Assembly (NCBI GenBank): GCA_944376785.1 | Contig: CALWDV010000007.1 | Coordinates: 1-23,621, forward strand | Source: an uncultured Clostridia bacterium | GTDB lineage: Bacteria > Bacillota > Clostridia > Christensenellales > UBA1242 | Direction: 5' to 3' | DNA length: 23,621 bases | Shown: positions 1-7,032 of the stretch, in pieces | Position numbering within the stretch: the stretch's first letter is position 1 | Layout of the letters: each line of letters starts with the position of its first letter | The notes under the pieces: model-generated | Databases searched by the model: none | Told to the model about the DNA's origin: nothing | What the model saw: the letters and a program-made list of their open reading frames with translations, nothing else | Translations under genes and position numbers: made by a program

Positions 1-1098
1 CCAAAAGACCCAGAAAAAATTGGTAAAATATTTGTTTCTTGGTGTTTAGATGAATCATTATTATCTAATTACAATTTTGGAACCAAAGTTACTAAAAGTG
101 TTATTTTATATGCAAAATGGGGAGATATTCCTGCTGTTGAGGATGAAACACCTGCATCGGCATTTGTTTATTTGCCAAACGCAGATGGAACAATCACAAT
201 AACAGGAATGAAAGACGATTCTAAAAACATCACAAAGTTAATAATTCCAAGGCAAATTGATGGTAAAAATGTTGTGGAATTAACAAATGTTAGAGGTTTA
301 GAACAATTAATTGAAGTTTCATTGCCTTACACAATAAAATCAATTTCAAAAGAAACTTTTTCAGGTTGCCCTAAACTAACAAAGTTTAGTATGCAATCAC
401 CAAGTGAATATTTTGCTGTGGAAGATGATGTTTTGTATTCAGCCGATTTTAAAACATTATATAGATATCCAGCAGCAAAAGAAGGTTCTAGTTACACAAC
501 TAAATCAACAACAGTTGATGTTATGAGTTATGCATTTAACAATGCGTCAAACTTGCAAACATTAATTATTGATGCAGAAAACATAAAAGAAAGTGCATTA
601 GAAAATTGTGTTGGTGTTCAAAATTTAACTTTTGGAAGCAGGGTTGTAAGTGTTGAAAAAAATGTGTTTAATGGTTGCAACAATTTAACCAATGTTGTTT
701 CAAATAGTATTCAAATTGTTGTTGAAAATGGGGCTATTTATAACTTTAACAAAACAAGAATTTTGAAGTATTTTGATAAAACTCCAAATGCAACATACAC
801 AGCACCAAGCACTTTAACCAGTGCCGATGATTATGCATTTTCTGGTGTAACAAATTTAGAAAGTGCTTCATTTGGTTTAAACTTTAATGTTCTTGGTGCA
901 TATGTTTTTAGTGAATGTGAAAATTTAAGAATGATAACTTTCCAAGCTTCCACATTTACAAGTGTGGGTGCAAACACATTTGTTAATTGTTCAAATCTTG
1001 AAACAATTAAATTAAATAAAAATGGAACAAACACTTTATATAATCGTTTAATTATGGATGGTATTGAAGATAGTATTATTGTTGATTTAAATAGTTAA
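1..1098 (+). CDS. BspA-like leucine-rich-repeat surface protein, C-terminal part (5' end outside window)
   Basis: The reading frame is open from the first base, so this is the last 365 residues of a longer protein. A TTG near 172 is just an internal Leu codon. Residues about 8-40 end in an ILYAKW motif and look like the C-terminal half of an InlB/Flg_new beta-grasp repeat. Residues about 57-340 are irregular BspA-type repeats (LRR_5) of the form 'I..ISKETFSGCPKLTKF' and 'VFNGCNNLTNV', with Phe/Cys/Asn at regular spacing. Such domains are typical of secreted adhesion or host-contact proteins in gut Firmicutes. There is no LPXTG motif or C-terminal membrane segment; the protein ends in VDLNS. 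Any anchor or signal peptide must lie upstream of the window. The specific ligand is unknown. Confidence 0.85.
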   Translation, partial: PKDPEKIGKIFVSWCLDESLLSNYNFGTKVTKSVILYAKWGDIPAVEDETPASAFVYLPNADGTITITGMKDDSKNITKLIIPRQIDGKNVVELTNVRGLEQLIEVSLPYTIKSISKETFSGCPKLTKFSMQSPSEYFAVEDDVLYSADFKTLYRYPAAKEGSSYTTKSTTVDVMSYAFNNASNLQTLIIDAENIKESALENCVGVQNLTFGSRVVSVEKNVFNGCNNLTNVVSNSIQIVVENGAIYNFNKTRILKYFDKTPNATYTAPSTLTSADDYAFSGVTNLESASFGLNFNVLGAYVFSECENLRMITFQASTFTSVGANTFVNCSNLETIKLNKNGTNTLYNRLIMDGIEDSIIVDLNS

Positions 1099-1237
1099 TT
1101 TGTTTTAGGTTAATATGTTGGTTTACTAATATGTTAAACAATTAATAAAATGTTTGTGCTATTATATAATATATATAAATAAATAAAATTAATAATAATC
1201 ATATTAATAAACGCGAATATGAAATAAAAATTGTAAT

Positions 1238-1269
1238 AAAACAGTAGGTTTAACCTGCTGTTTTATTTT
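1238..1269 (+). terminator. Intrinsic terminator after the LRR surface protein
   Basis: A 12-bp stem (1238-1249 with 1253-1264, one G-U pair) closes a 3-nt loop and is followed by ATTTTT. It isolates the surface-protein gene from the S10 operon. The A-rich 5' arm could let it work weakly in the other direction too. Confidence 0.85.
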
Positions 1270-1316
1270 TGTGCAAATTAACCAAAAAACTATTTCAAGT
1301 TTTTTTAAAATAAGTG

Positions 1317-1345
1317 TTGACTTTTGTGTGTTTTTTAGGTAAAAT
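1317..1345 (+). promoter_or_regulatory. Main promoter of the S10-spc operon
   Basis: TTGACT (1317-1322) and TAAAAT (1340-1345) are separated by exactly 17 nt, close to the housekeeping sigma consensus. The site lies just after the upstream terminator and about 230 nt before rpsJ. Predicted transcription start is near 1352. This is the best candidate for driving the ribosomal operon. Confidence 0.8.
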
Positions 1346-1351
1346 TATTGT

Positions 1352-1571
1352 GCTGTATTATGGGGTGAAACGCAAAGTTACTTCTAAAACTGCCAATTTT
1401 AGGGGATAATTTGGGTTTGACAAGTGTTTATAACTTAGATTATAAACGACTAAATCCATACATATTTTTTTTAAAATACGGCACTAAACACACGGTCACG
1501 TGTAATAATATATATAAAAATATGTATTTTCAAGTGATTTAGGTAAGTTAATTTTTCATGGAGGTAAATTA
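1352..1571 (+). promoter_or_regulatory. Structured 5' leader of the S10 operon
   Basis: The leader of about 220 nt holds several helices read directly from the sequence: 1381-1389 with 1397-1405 (9 bp including G-U pairs); 1426-1433 with 1440-1447 (8 bp, 6-nt loop); 1413-1418 with 1452-1457 (6 bp); 1458-1469 with 1516-1527 (12 bp perfect); 1450-1456 with 1536-1542 (7 bp); and a small hairpin 1490-1494 with 1499-1503 (tetraloop GTCA). AAATCC at 1452-1457 can pair with only one of two partners, which suggests alternative folds. S10-operon leaders are autoregulated by L4 in E. coli, and L4 control is also reported in some Bacilli. Whether this leader binds L4 is inference. Confidence 0.55.
1417..1446 (+). 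promoter_or_regulatory. Possible second S10-operon promoter
   Basis: TTGACA (1417-1422) is followed by TATAAA (1441-1446, spacer 18) or TTATAA (1440-1445, spacer 17). It would start transcription near 1453, giving a shorter leader of about 120 nt. It overlaps the leader hairpin at 1413-1457, so the boxes might be a by-product of RNA structure. Confidence 0.45.
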
Positions 1572-1880
1572 ATGGCAACACAAAAAATCAGAGTTAAACT
1601 TGCTGCATACGATCACAATTTAATTGACCAAGCAAGTAAAAGAATTATTGACACTGCTTTAAAGTCAGGTGCAAAAGTTAGTGGTCCAGTTCCACTTCCA
1701 ACTGATAAAGAAGTTGTAACAATAATACGTGCTCCTCACAAAGATAAGGATTCACGTGAACAATTTGAAATCAGAACTCACAAAAGACTTATTGATATTT
1801 ATAGCCCATCAGCAAAAGCAGTTGACGCTTTAATGAAGTTAGAACTACCTGCTGGCGTAGACATCAATATAAAATTATAA
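1572..1880 (+). CDS. rpsJ: 30S ribosomal protein S10 (NusE)
   Basis: 102 residues, the usual length. S10 sits in the head of the 30S subunit and, as NusE, joins transcription antitermination complexes. The protein shows the family core RVKLAAYDHNLID near the start, then GPVPLPT, RAPHKDKDSREQFE and THKRLIDI, and ends in LPAGVDINIKL. The start is an ATG 6 nt after GGAGGT (1560-1565). It is the first gene of the S10 operon, directly after the structured leader and 26 nt before rplC. Nothing unusual was seen. Confidence 0.98.
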   Translation: MATQKIRVKLAAYDHNLIDQASKRIIDTALKSGAKVSGPVPLPTDKEVVTIIRAPHKDKDSREQFEIRTHKRLIDIYSPSAKAVDALMKLELPAGVDINIKL

Positions 1881-1906
1881 AAAACTGTAAGGAGAATTAA
1901 AGAATT

Positions 1907-2542
1907 ATGAAAAAAGCAATTTTAGGCAAAAAACTTGGCATGACTCAAATTTTTTCCGCTAATGGTTTAGTTGTTCCTGTAACAGTTGTTGAAGCAGGTC
2001 CTTGCTATGTAACACAAGTTAAAAGCATGGAAAAAGATGGATACAAAGCTGTTCAAGTAGCATTTGACGAAAAGCGTGAAAATTTGGTAAGCAAACCTGA
2101 AATGGGTAAGTTCAAAAAAGCCGAAATCACACCAAAGCGTTATGTTAAAGAATTCACATTAGATAACGCAGAAGAATATCAATTAGGTGCTAAAATTGAT
2201 TGTTCAATTTTTAGCGAAGGCGACTTAGTTGATGTTGTTGGAACAAGTAAAGGTCATGGTTGGACCGGTTTAATTAAAAAATGGAATTTCAACCGTATGA
2301 GAATGACACATGGTAATGGTCCTGTTCATCGTCATGCTGGTGGTAATGGTGCAAACACCTATCCTGGAAAAGTTTTCAAAGGTCACAGAATGAGTGGCAG
2401 ATGGGGAAATGAAAGAGTAACAATTCAAAATTTAAGTGTTGTTAAAGTTGACCCAGAACGTAACATTCTTTTAATTAAAGGTGCTGTTCCAGGAGCAAAA
2501 GGCAGCCTATTAACAATTAAAGAAGCAGTTAAGGCTAATTAA
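1907..2542 (+). CDS. rplC: 50S ribosomal protein L3
   Basis: 211 residues. L3 binds 23S rRNA early in 50S assembly and extends a loop toward the peptidyl-transferase centre. The start KKAILGKKLGMTQIF, the central VGTSKGHGWTGLIKKW and the end segment RWGNERVTIQNLSVVKVDPE are diagnostic. The central loop reads MTHGNGPVHRHAGGNGANTYPG rather than the more common SKFHRRPGSIGA form. I associate the GPVHRHAG type with some Clostridia, so it may be a clade trait. AAGGAG precedes the ATG, and rplD follows after 13 nt. Confidence 0.98.
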   Translation: MKKAILGKKLGMTQIFSANGLVVPVTVVEAGPCYVTQVKSMEKDGYKAVQVAFDEKRENLVSKPEMGKFKKAEITPKRYVKEFTLDNAEEYQLGAKIDCSIFSEGDLVDVVGTSKGHGWTGLIKKWNFNRMRMTHGNGPVHRHAGGNGANTYPGKVFKGHRMSGRWGNERVTIQNLSVVKVDPERNILLIKGAVPGAKGSLLTIKEAVKAN

Positions 2543-2555
2543 GGAGAGTTGAATT

Positions 2556-3179
2556 ATGAACGTTAAAGTTTTAAATATTTCGGGTGAAGAAGTAGGAACC
2601 TTAAAGTTAAGCGACGAAGTATTCAAACAAGAATACAACGAAGGTCTAATTCATCAAGTTGTTGTAGCTTACTTAGCAAATCTTCGTCAAGGCACAAAAA
2701 GTGCTTTAACTCGTTCCGAAGTTCGCGGTCATGCTAAAAAACCTTGGAGACAAAAACACACAGGACGTGCTCGTCATGGTTCAACAAAAGGACCACAATG
2801 GCGTGGTGGTGGAATTGTGTTTGCTCCAAAGCCAAGAGACTTTTCTAAAAAAGTTAACAAAGAAGCAAAACGTGCCGCATTTAGAAGTGCAATAAGCACA
2901 AAATTCCAAAACAAAGAAGTTATTGTTGTTGATAACTTAAATTTAAAAGAAGCAAAAACAAAATTAATGGCAGAAGTTTTAAAGAACTTAAAACTAGACA
3001 GATCTGTTGTTTTTGTAACAAAAGAAAAAGATGAATTGGTTATACGTGCTGCAAACAATTTAAGCAACGTTGAAGTAACCAATGCAAGCATGGTTAATGT
3101 ATATGACATCGTTTCAAACGACAAAGTTGTTTTAACCCAAGATGCTGCTAAATATTTAGAGGAGGCATATAAAGGATAA
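2556..3179 (+). CDS. rplD: 50S ribosomal protein L4
   Basis: 207 residues, normal length. L4 binds 23S rRNA, and its extended loop lines the peptide exit tunnel beside L22. In several bacteria it also represses its own operon through the S10 leader. The tunnel loop (about residues 52-90) reads KKPWRQKHTGRARHG then QWRGGGIVFAPKPRDF. His68 stands where E. coli has a Gly in KGTGRAR; this position borders the sites linked to macrolide resistance, but natural variation here is common. The stop overlaps the rplW start by one base (TAATG), so the two are probably translationally coupled. Confidence 0.98.
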   Translation: MNVKVLNISGEEVGTLKLSDEVFKQEYNEGLIHQVVVAYLANLRQGTKSALTRSEVRGHAKKPWRQKHTGRARHGSTKGPQWRGGGIVFAPKPRDFSKKVNKEAKRAAFRSAISTKFQNKEVIVVDNLNLKEAKTKLMAEVLKNLKLDRSVVFVTKEKDELVIRAANNLSNVEVTNASMVNVYDIVSNDKVVLTQDAAKYLEEAYKG

Positions 3180-3469
3180 TGAAACAATTTGATATTATTA
3201 TTAAACCGCTTTTAAGCGAAAAAACCTATGCAAATATTGCTAACAAAAGATATGCATTCGTTGTAAAAAAAGATGCAAACAAAACTGAAATTAAAAATGC
3301 AGTTGAAGCATTGTTTGGTGTTAAAGTTGATAAAGTTAACACTGCAAACGTTAATGGAAAATTAAGAAGACAAGGAAAAACTCAAGGTTTCACATCAGAT
3401 TATAAAAAAGCTTATGTTACTTTAACAAAAGACAGCAAAACAATTGAGTTTTTTGACAGCTTGTCATAA
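3179..3469 (+). CDS. rplW: 50S ribosomal protein L23
   Basis: 96 residues, the usual size. L23 lies at the tunnel exit and is the docking site for trigger factor and the signal recognition particle. The start DIIIKPLLSEKTYANIANKR is typical, as are the core EIKNAVEALFGVKVDKVNT and the turn KLRRQGKTQGFTSDYKKAYV. The start overlaps the rplD stop by one base. An SD-like GAGGAGG lies inside the end of rplD at 3160-3166. rplB follows after 23 nt with its own AAGGAGG. Confidence 0.98.
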   Translation: MKQFDIIIKPLLSEKTYANIANKRYAFVVKKDANKTEIKNAVEALFGVKVDKVNTANVNGKLRRQGKTQGFTSDYKKAYVTLTKDSKTIEFFDSLS

Positions 3470-3492
3470 GAGTTAAGGAGGAAATAAATAAT

Positions 3493-4320
3493 ATGGCTAT
3501 TAAAACATATAAACCAACTTCTCCAGCTCGTCGTACTTACACCACAGCAAGTTTTGAAGAAGTTACAAAGTCAACTCCTGAAAAAAGTTTACTTGCAACA
3601 AAGAAAAAATTTGCTGGACGTAACAGCCAAGGTAAAATAACAGTAAGACATAAAGGCGGCGGAAACAGAGTTAAATATAGAATTATTGACTTCAAACGTA
3701 ACAAGGATAACATTCCTGCACGTGTTGCAAGTATTGAATACGATCCAAACCGTTCTGCTTATATTGCATTACTTAATTATGCTGATGGTGAAAAACGTTA
3801 CATTTTAGCTCCAATTGGACTAAATGTTGGCGACACTGTTATGAGCGGACAAAATGTTGAAATTAAAGCAGGTAACTGCTTAAAACTTAAAGATATGCCT
3901 GTTGGTGCAGTTATTCACAACATCGAACTTCAACCTGGCAAAGGCGGACAAATTGTTCGTTCAGCTGGTAACGAAGCAAGATTAATGGCAAAAGAAGGTG
4001 CATTTGCAACAATCAAATTGCCTAGTGGCGAAATGAGAATGGTTCCAAACGAATGTCGTGCAACAATTGGAACTGTTGGAAATGCTGAACATGAAATTGT
4101 TTCATATGGTAAAGCAGGTAGAATTAGACATATGGGAATTAGACCAACTGTTCGTGGTTCTGTTATGAACCCAGTTGACCACCCACATGGTGGTGGTGAA
4201 GGTAAATCACCTGTTGGTAGAAAATCACCACTTACTCCTTGGGGTAAACCTGCACTTGGCATGAAAACAAGAAAACACAAAAAACAAAGCAATAAGTTAA
4301 TTATTAAGCGTGTTAATTAG
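3493..4320 (+). CDS. rplB: 50S ribosomal protein L2
   Basis: 275 residues. L2 is a primary 23S rRNA binder needed for subunit joining and peptidyl-transferase function. The N-terminal part has IKTYKPTSPARRTYT, the middle RHKGGGNRVKYRIIDFKR, and the C-terminal part DHPHGGGEGKSPVGRKSP. His230, with Asp229 before it, matches the conserved His229 of E. coli. The C-terminal tail is Lys-rich, as usual. AAGGAGG precedes the ATG. It ends in TAG, overlapping the SD of rpsS, which starts 9 nt later. Confidence 0.98.
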   Translation: MAIKTYKPTSPARRTYTTASFEEVTKSTPEKSLLATKKKFAGRNSQGKITVRHKGGGNRVKYRIIDFKRNKDNIPARVASIEYDPNRSAYIALLNYADGEKRYILAPIGLNVGDTVMSGQNVEIKAGNCLKLKDMPVGAVIHNIELQPGKGGQIVRSAGNEARLMAKEGAFATIKLPSGEMRMVPNECRATIGTVGNAEHEIVSYGKAGRIRHMGIRPTVRGSVMNPVDHPHGGGEGKSPVGRKSPLTPWGKPALGMKTRKHKKQSNKLIIKRVN

Positions 4321-4329
4321 GAGTGAAAT

Positions 4330-4605
4330 ATGAGTAGGTCATTAAAGAAAAAACCTTATGTAGAAGGTAAATTATTTAAACGTGTTGTTGAAATGAACGA
4401 AAGTGGCAAAAAACAAGTTATTAAAACTTGGAGCCGTTCATCAACAATTTATCCTGAATTCATTGGTCACACAATTGCTGTTCACAACGGATCAAAACAT
4501 ATTCCTGTTTATTGCACAAGTGAAATGATTGGTCATAAATTAGGAGAATTCGCTCCAACCAGAACCTATAGAGGCCATGGAAACGATAAAAAGGATAAAA
4601 AATAA
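4330..4605 (+). CDS. rpsS: 30S ribosomal protein S19
   Basis: 91 residues, normal length. S19 sits in the 30S head with S13 and contacts the A-site tRNA region. The start SRSLKKKPYVEGKLFKRV and the segments TWSRSSTIYPEFIGHTIAVHN and HKLGEFAPTRTYRGHG are textbook S19. The SD is TAGGAGTG, overlapping the rplB stop, and rplV follows after 10 nt. No unusual residues were seen. Confidence 0.98.
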   Translation: MSRSLKKKPYVEGKLFKRVVEMNESGKKQVIKTWSRSSTIYPEFIGHTIAVHNGSKHIPVYCTSEMIGHKLGEFAPTRTYRGHGNDKKDKK

Positions 4606-4615
4606 GGAGTAAGTT

Positions 4616-5005
4616 ATGGCAAAAAGAATTAGAGAAAAAGCTGCTGCTAGAATTGAAAACAAAGACACACGTCCATTTGCTACTGCAAAATATGTTAGAA
4701 TGAGTTCTTCAAAAGCTAAACGCGTTATTGATTTAATCATTGGTAAACCATATGCAGAAGCTGTTGCTTTGCTAGAACAAACTCCTAGCACTGCAAGTGA
4801 CGCAGTTATTAAAGTTTTAAATTCTGCTGCTGCAAACGCAGAGCATAATAAAGGCTTAAACAAAGAAGATTTAATTGTAGCTGAAGGTTACGCAAACCAA
4901 GGTCCAACTTTAAAACGTGGAATTTGGAGAGGTAGAGGCGGCCACGATATTATACTAAAAAGGACATGTCATATCACAATCGTGTTAGACATGCCTAAGA
5001 AGTAG
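4616..5005 (+). CDS. rplV: 50S ribosomal protein L22 with a divergent tunnel hairpin
   Basis: 129 residues, near the upper end of the family. L22 binds 23S rRNA and its long beta-hairpin forms the tunnel constriction with L4. The core ATAKYVRMSSSKAKRVIDLI and NSAAANAEHNKGLN identify it. The hairpin (residues about 96-117) keeps GPTLKR and LKRTCHITIVL at its ends. Its tip reads GIWRGRGGHD, where E. coli has a stretch like IMPRAKGRAD. Trp104 and the Gly-rich tip are notable because this loop contacts nascent chains and macrolides. It may be normal for this clade. The gene ends in MPKK and TAG. Confidence 0.97.
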   Translation: MAKRIREKAAARIENKDTRPFATAKYVRMSSSKAKRVIDLIIGKPYAEAVALLEQTPSTASDAVIKVLNSAAANAEHNKGLNKEDLIVAEGYANQGPTLKRGIWRGRGGHDIILKRTCHITIVLDMPKK

Positions 5006-5015
5006 GAGGTTTTTG

Positions 5016-5708
5016 ATGGGTCAAAAAGTTAGTCCTCACGGAATGAGAGTTGGCATTAATAAAGATTGGAGTTCTTCTTGGATTGCAAACAAGAAAGAAT
5101 TTTCAAAATTCTTAGTAGAAGACCAACAAATTCGTAAACATATTAACAAAAAATATGCAACATGTGGTATTTCAAAAGTTGATATTGAAAGAACTGCAAA
5201 TCGCGTTGTTGTTGATATTTACACTTCTCGTCCTGGCGTTTTAATTGGAAACAAAGGCGCTGGTGTTGAAGAAATTAAAAAAGAAATTTTAAAATTAACA
5301 GAAAACAAAAATGTTAGTGTTAATATTAAAGAAGTTAAAAAACCAGATTTAGACGCAATGTTAGTTGCTCAATCAATTTGTGCACAACTAGAAAAACGTG
5401 TTGCTTTCCGTCGTGCTATGAAACAAGGAATGCAAAAAGTTATGAAAGCTGGTGCAAAAGGTTGCAAAATTATGATTAGTGGTCGTTTAGATGGTGCAGA
5501 AATTGCAAGAAGCGAACATTATCAAGAAGGAATGCTTCCACTTCAAACATTACGTTCTGACATAGATTATGCTAATTGCATTGCTAAAACAACATATGGT
5601 GTTTTAGGTGTAAAAGTTTGGATTTGCAAAGGTGAAATTTTAGGAAAGAAAGCACCAGAATCCAATAAAAATGTTGAACAAGGAGGAAATGCAAATGTTA
5701 ATGCCTAA
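5016..5708 (+). CDS. rpsC: 30S ribosomal protein S3
   Basis: 230 residues. S3 lies at the mRNA entry side of the 30S head. The start GQKVSPHGMRVGI is typical, the KH domain carries VLIGNKGAG (GxxG loop), and the C-terminal domain has ISGRLDGAEIARSE and LRSDIDYA. A TTG three bases earlier (5013) is in frame, but AGGAGGT ends at 5010, leaving only 2 nt of spacing for TTG against 5 for ATG. ATG 5016 also gives the family's MGQK start. The 3' end overlaps rplP by 14 nt, so the SD of rplP lies inside this gene. Confidence 0.97.
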   Translation: MGQKVSPHGMRVGINKDWSSSWIANKKEFSKFLVEDQQIRKHINKKYATCGISKVDIERTANRVVVDIYTSRPGVLIGNKGAGVEEIKKEILKLTENKNVSVNIKEVKKPDLDAMLVAQSICAQLEKRVAFRRAMKQGMQKVMKAGAKGCKIMISGRLDGAEIARSEHYQEGMLPLQTLRSDIDYANCIAKTTYGVLGVKVWICKGEILGKKAPESNKNVEQGGNANVNA

Positions 5709-6150
5709 AAGAGCTAAACGTAGAAAACAGTTCCGTGGCAGAATGACAGGTAAGGCAACTCGTGGCAATAAAATTGCTTATGGTGAATATGCATTAGTTG
5801 CAACAGAACCTTGCTGGATGACAGCAAACCAAATTGAAGCTGCCAGAATTGCAATTTCTCGTTATACAAAACGTGGTGGAAAACTTTGGATTAACGTTTT
5901 CCCTCACAAACCAGTAACCAAGAAACCTGCCGAAGTTAGAATGGGTAAAGGTAAAGGTAACACAGAGTTTTGGGTTGCTGTTGTTAAACCAGGTAGAGTG
6001 CTATTTGAATTAGGTGAAGTAACAGAAGCAACTGCAAGAGAAGCAATGAGACTTGCTGCTTACAAACTTCCTTGCAAAACAAAATTCGTTACAAAAGCTG
6101 ATTTAGAAGCATCTGCACCTAAAGAAATTATCGAAGGTGGTGCCGAGTAA
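5695..6150 (+). CDS. rplP: 50S ribosomal protein L16
   Basis: 151 residues from this start, slightly longer than the usual 137-144. L16 lies near the A-site finger and helps shape the tRNA-binding region of the 50S. Motifs: PKRAKRRKQFRGRM, ISRYTKRGGKLWI, VFPHKPVTKKPAEVRMGKGKG. An in-frame ATG at 5671 would add eight residues, but AGGAGG at 5681-5686 lies 8 nt before ATG 5695, and MLMPKR is the standard family start. The extra length is an acidic C-terminal tail ending EIIEGGAE. The gene overlaps rpsC by 14 nt and rpmC by one base. Confidence 0.96.
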   Translation: MLMPKRAKRRKQFRGRMTGKATRGNKIAYGEYALVATEPCWMTANQIEAARIAISRYTKRGGKLWINVFPHKPVTKKPAEVRMGKGKGNTEFWVAVVKPGRVLFELGEVTEATAREAMRLAAYKLPCKTKFVTKADLEASAPKEIIEGGAE

Positions 6151-6356
6151 TGAAAGCAAAAGAATTAAGAGAAATGACCAACGAGGAGCTTAATGCAAAA
6201 TTAAAAAGTTTAAAACAAGAACTTTTTAACCTTCGTTTTTCACATGCAACGGGTCAATTAACAAATCCAATGCAATTAAATAAATGCAAAAAAGATATCG
6301 CAAAAGTTAACACAATTTTAACCGAACGCGCTCAAAAAAATGAAGGAAATGCGTAA
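6150..6356 (+). CDS. rpmC: 50S ribosomal protein L29
   Basis: 68 residues, two long helices, normal size. L29 binds beside L23 at the tunnel exit. The start KAKELREMTNEELNAKL and the core QELFNLRFSHATGQLTNP are diagnostic. Its ATG overlaps the rplP stop (TAATG), so translation is likely coupled. rpsQ follows after 19 nt with AAGGAGG. Confidence 0.97.
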   Translation: MKAKELREMTNEELNAKLKSLKQELFNLRFSHATGQLTNPMQLNKCKKDIAKVNTILTERAQKNEGNA

Positions 6357-6375
6357 GCTTTAAGGAGGATATTGT

Positions 6376-6645
6376 ATGAGTAATGAAACATTAAATAGAA
6401 ACGCTCGTAGAACTCGTATTGGCGTTGTAGTAAGTAATAAAATGGACAAAACTGTTGTTATTGCTTGCGTTGAAAATAAAAGACATCCTATCTATGGAAA
6501 AGTTTACAAAAAAACCACAAAATTTAAAGCACATGATGAATTAAATGAATGTGGAATTGGCGATACTGTTGAAATTATGGAAACTCGCCCACTAAGCAAG
6601 GATAAATATTTCCGAGTAATTAGAATTATTGAGAAAGCAAAATAA
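6376..6645 (+). CDS. rpsQ: 30S ribosomal protein S17
   Basis: 89 residues. S17 is an early-binding OB-fold protein of the 30S body. The segments RIGVVVSNKMDKTVVIA, KRHPIYGKVYKKTTKFKAHDE, GIGDTVEIMETRPLSKDKYF and RVIRIIEKAK match the family along the full length. An AAGGAGG SD precedes the ATG and rplN follows after 10 nt. Confidence 0.98.
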   Translation: MSNETLNRNARRTRIGVVVSNKMDKTVVIACVENKRHPIYGKVYKKTTKFKAHDELNECGIGDTVEIMETRPLSKDKYFRVIRIIEKAK

Positions 6646-6655
6646 GGAGTAAATT

Positions 6656-7024
6656 ATGGTACAACCACAAACAAAATTAAAAGTTGCCGACAACACTGGT
6701 GCTAAACAAATTATGTGTATCCGCGTTTTGGGTGGCTCATTTAGAAGAAGCGGTAACATTGGTGACATAATTGTTGCTTCTGTTAAATCCGCAACTCCTG
6801 GTGGAGTTGTTAAAAAAGGTGATGTTGTTAAGGCAGTTATTGTTAGAACAAGCAAAGGCGTTAGACGTCCAGATGGTTCTTATGTTAAATTTGATGACAA
6901 TGCTGCTGTTATCATCGACAACCAAAAACAACCAAAAGGAACCCGTATTTTCGGACCAATAGCAAGAGAACTTAGGGATAAGGGATACATGAAAATTATT
7001 TCCCTTGCACCTGAAGTTTTATAG
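6656..7024 (+). CDS. rplN: 50S ribosomal protein L14
   Basis: 122 residues, the exact family length. L14 forms part of intersubunit bridges and is the docking site of the silencing factor RsfS. The start VQPQTKLKVADNTGAKQIMC and the segments RVLGGSFRRSGNIGDIIV, DGSYVKFDDNAAVIID and GTRIFGPIARELR are canonical. It ends in TAG within TATAGGAGG, the SD of rplX, which starts 8 nt later. Confidence 0.98.
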   Translation: MVQPQTKLKVADNTGAKQIMCIRVLGGSFRRSGNIGDIIVASVKSATPGGVVKKGDVVKAVIVRTSKGVRRPDGSYVKFDDNAAVIIDNQKQPKGTRIFGPIARELRDKGYMKIISLAPEVL

Positions 7025-7032
7025 GAGGTATT

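Larger units (their letters stand above)
1099..1571. other. Intergenic region between LRR protein and rpsJ
   Basis: This 473-bp gene-free stretch holds, in order: a very AT-rich segment with -10-like boxes (TATTAT 1160-1165, TATAAT 1165-1170); the terminator at 1238-1269; the main S10-operon promoter at 1317-1345; and the structured leader that runs to rpsJ. No open reading frame with a credible ribosome binding site was seen. Confidence 0.8.

Noticed and set aside
172..1098. Treating the LRR protein as a complete gene starting at TTG 172.
   Set aside because: The frame is open to base 1 and the upstream codons encode a recognisable InlB-like repeat end (ILYAKW), so the TTG is internal.
5671..6150. 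Longer L16 starting at ATG 5671.
   Set aside because: The SD at 5681-5686 and the family start MLMPKR point to ATG 5695.
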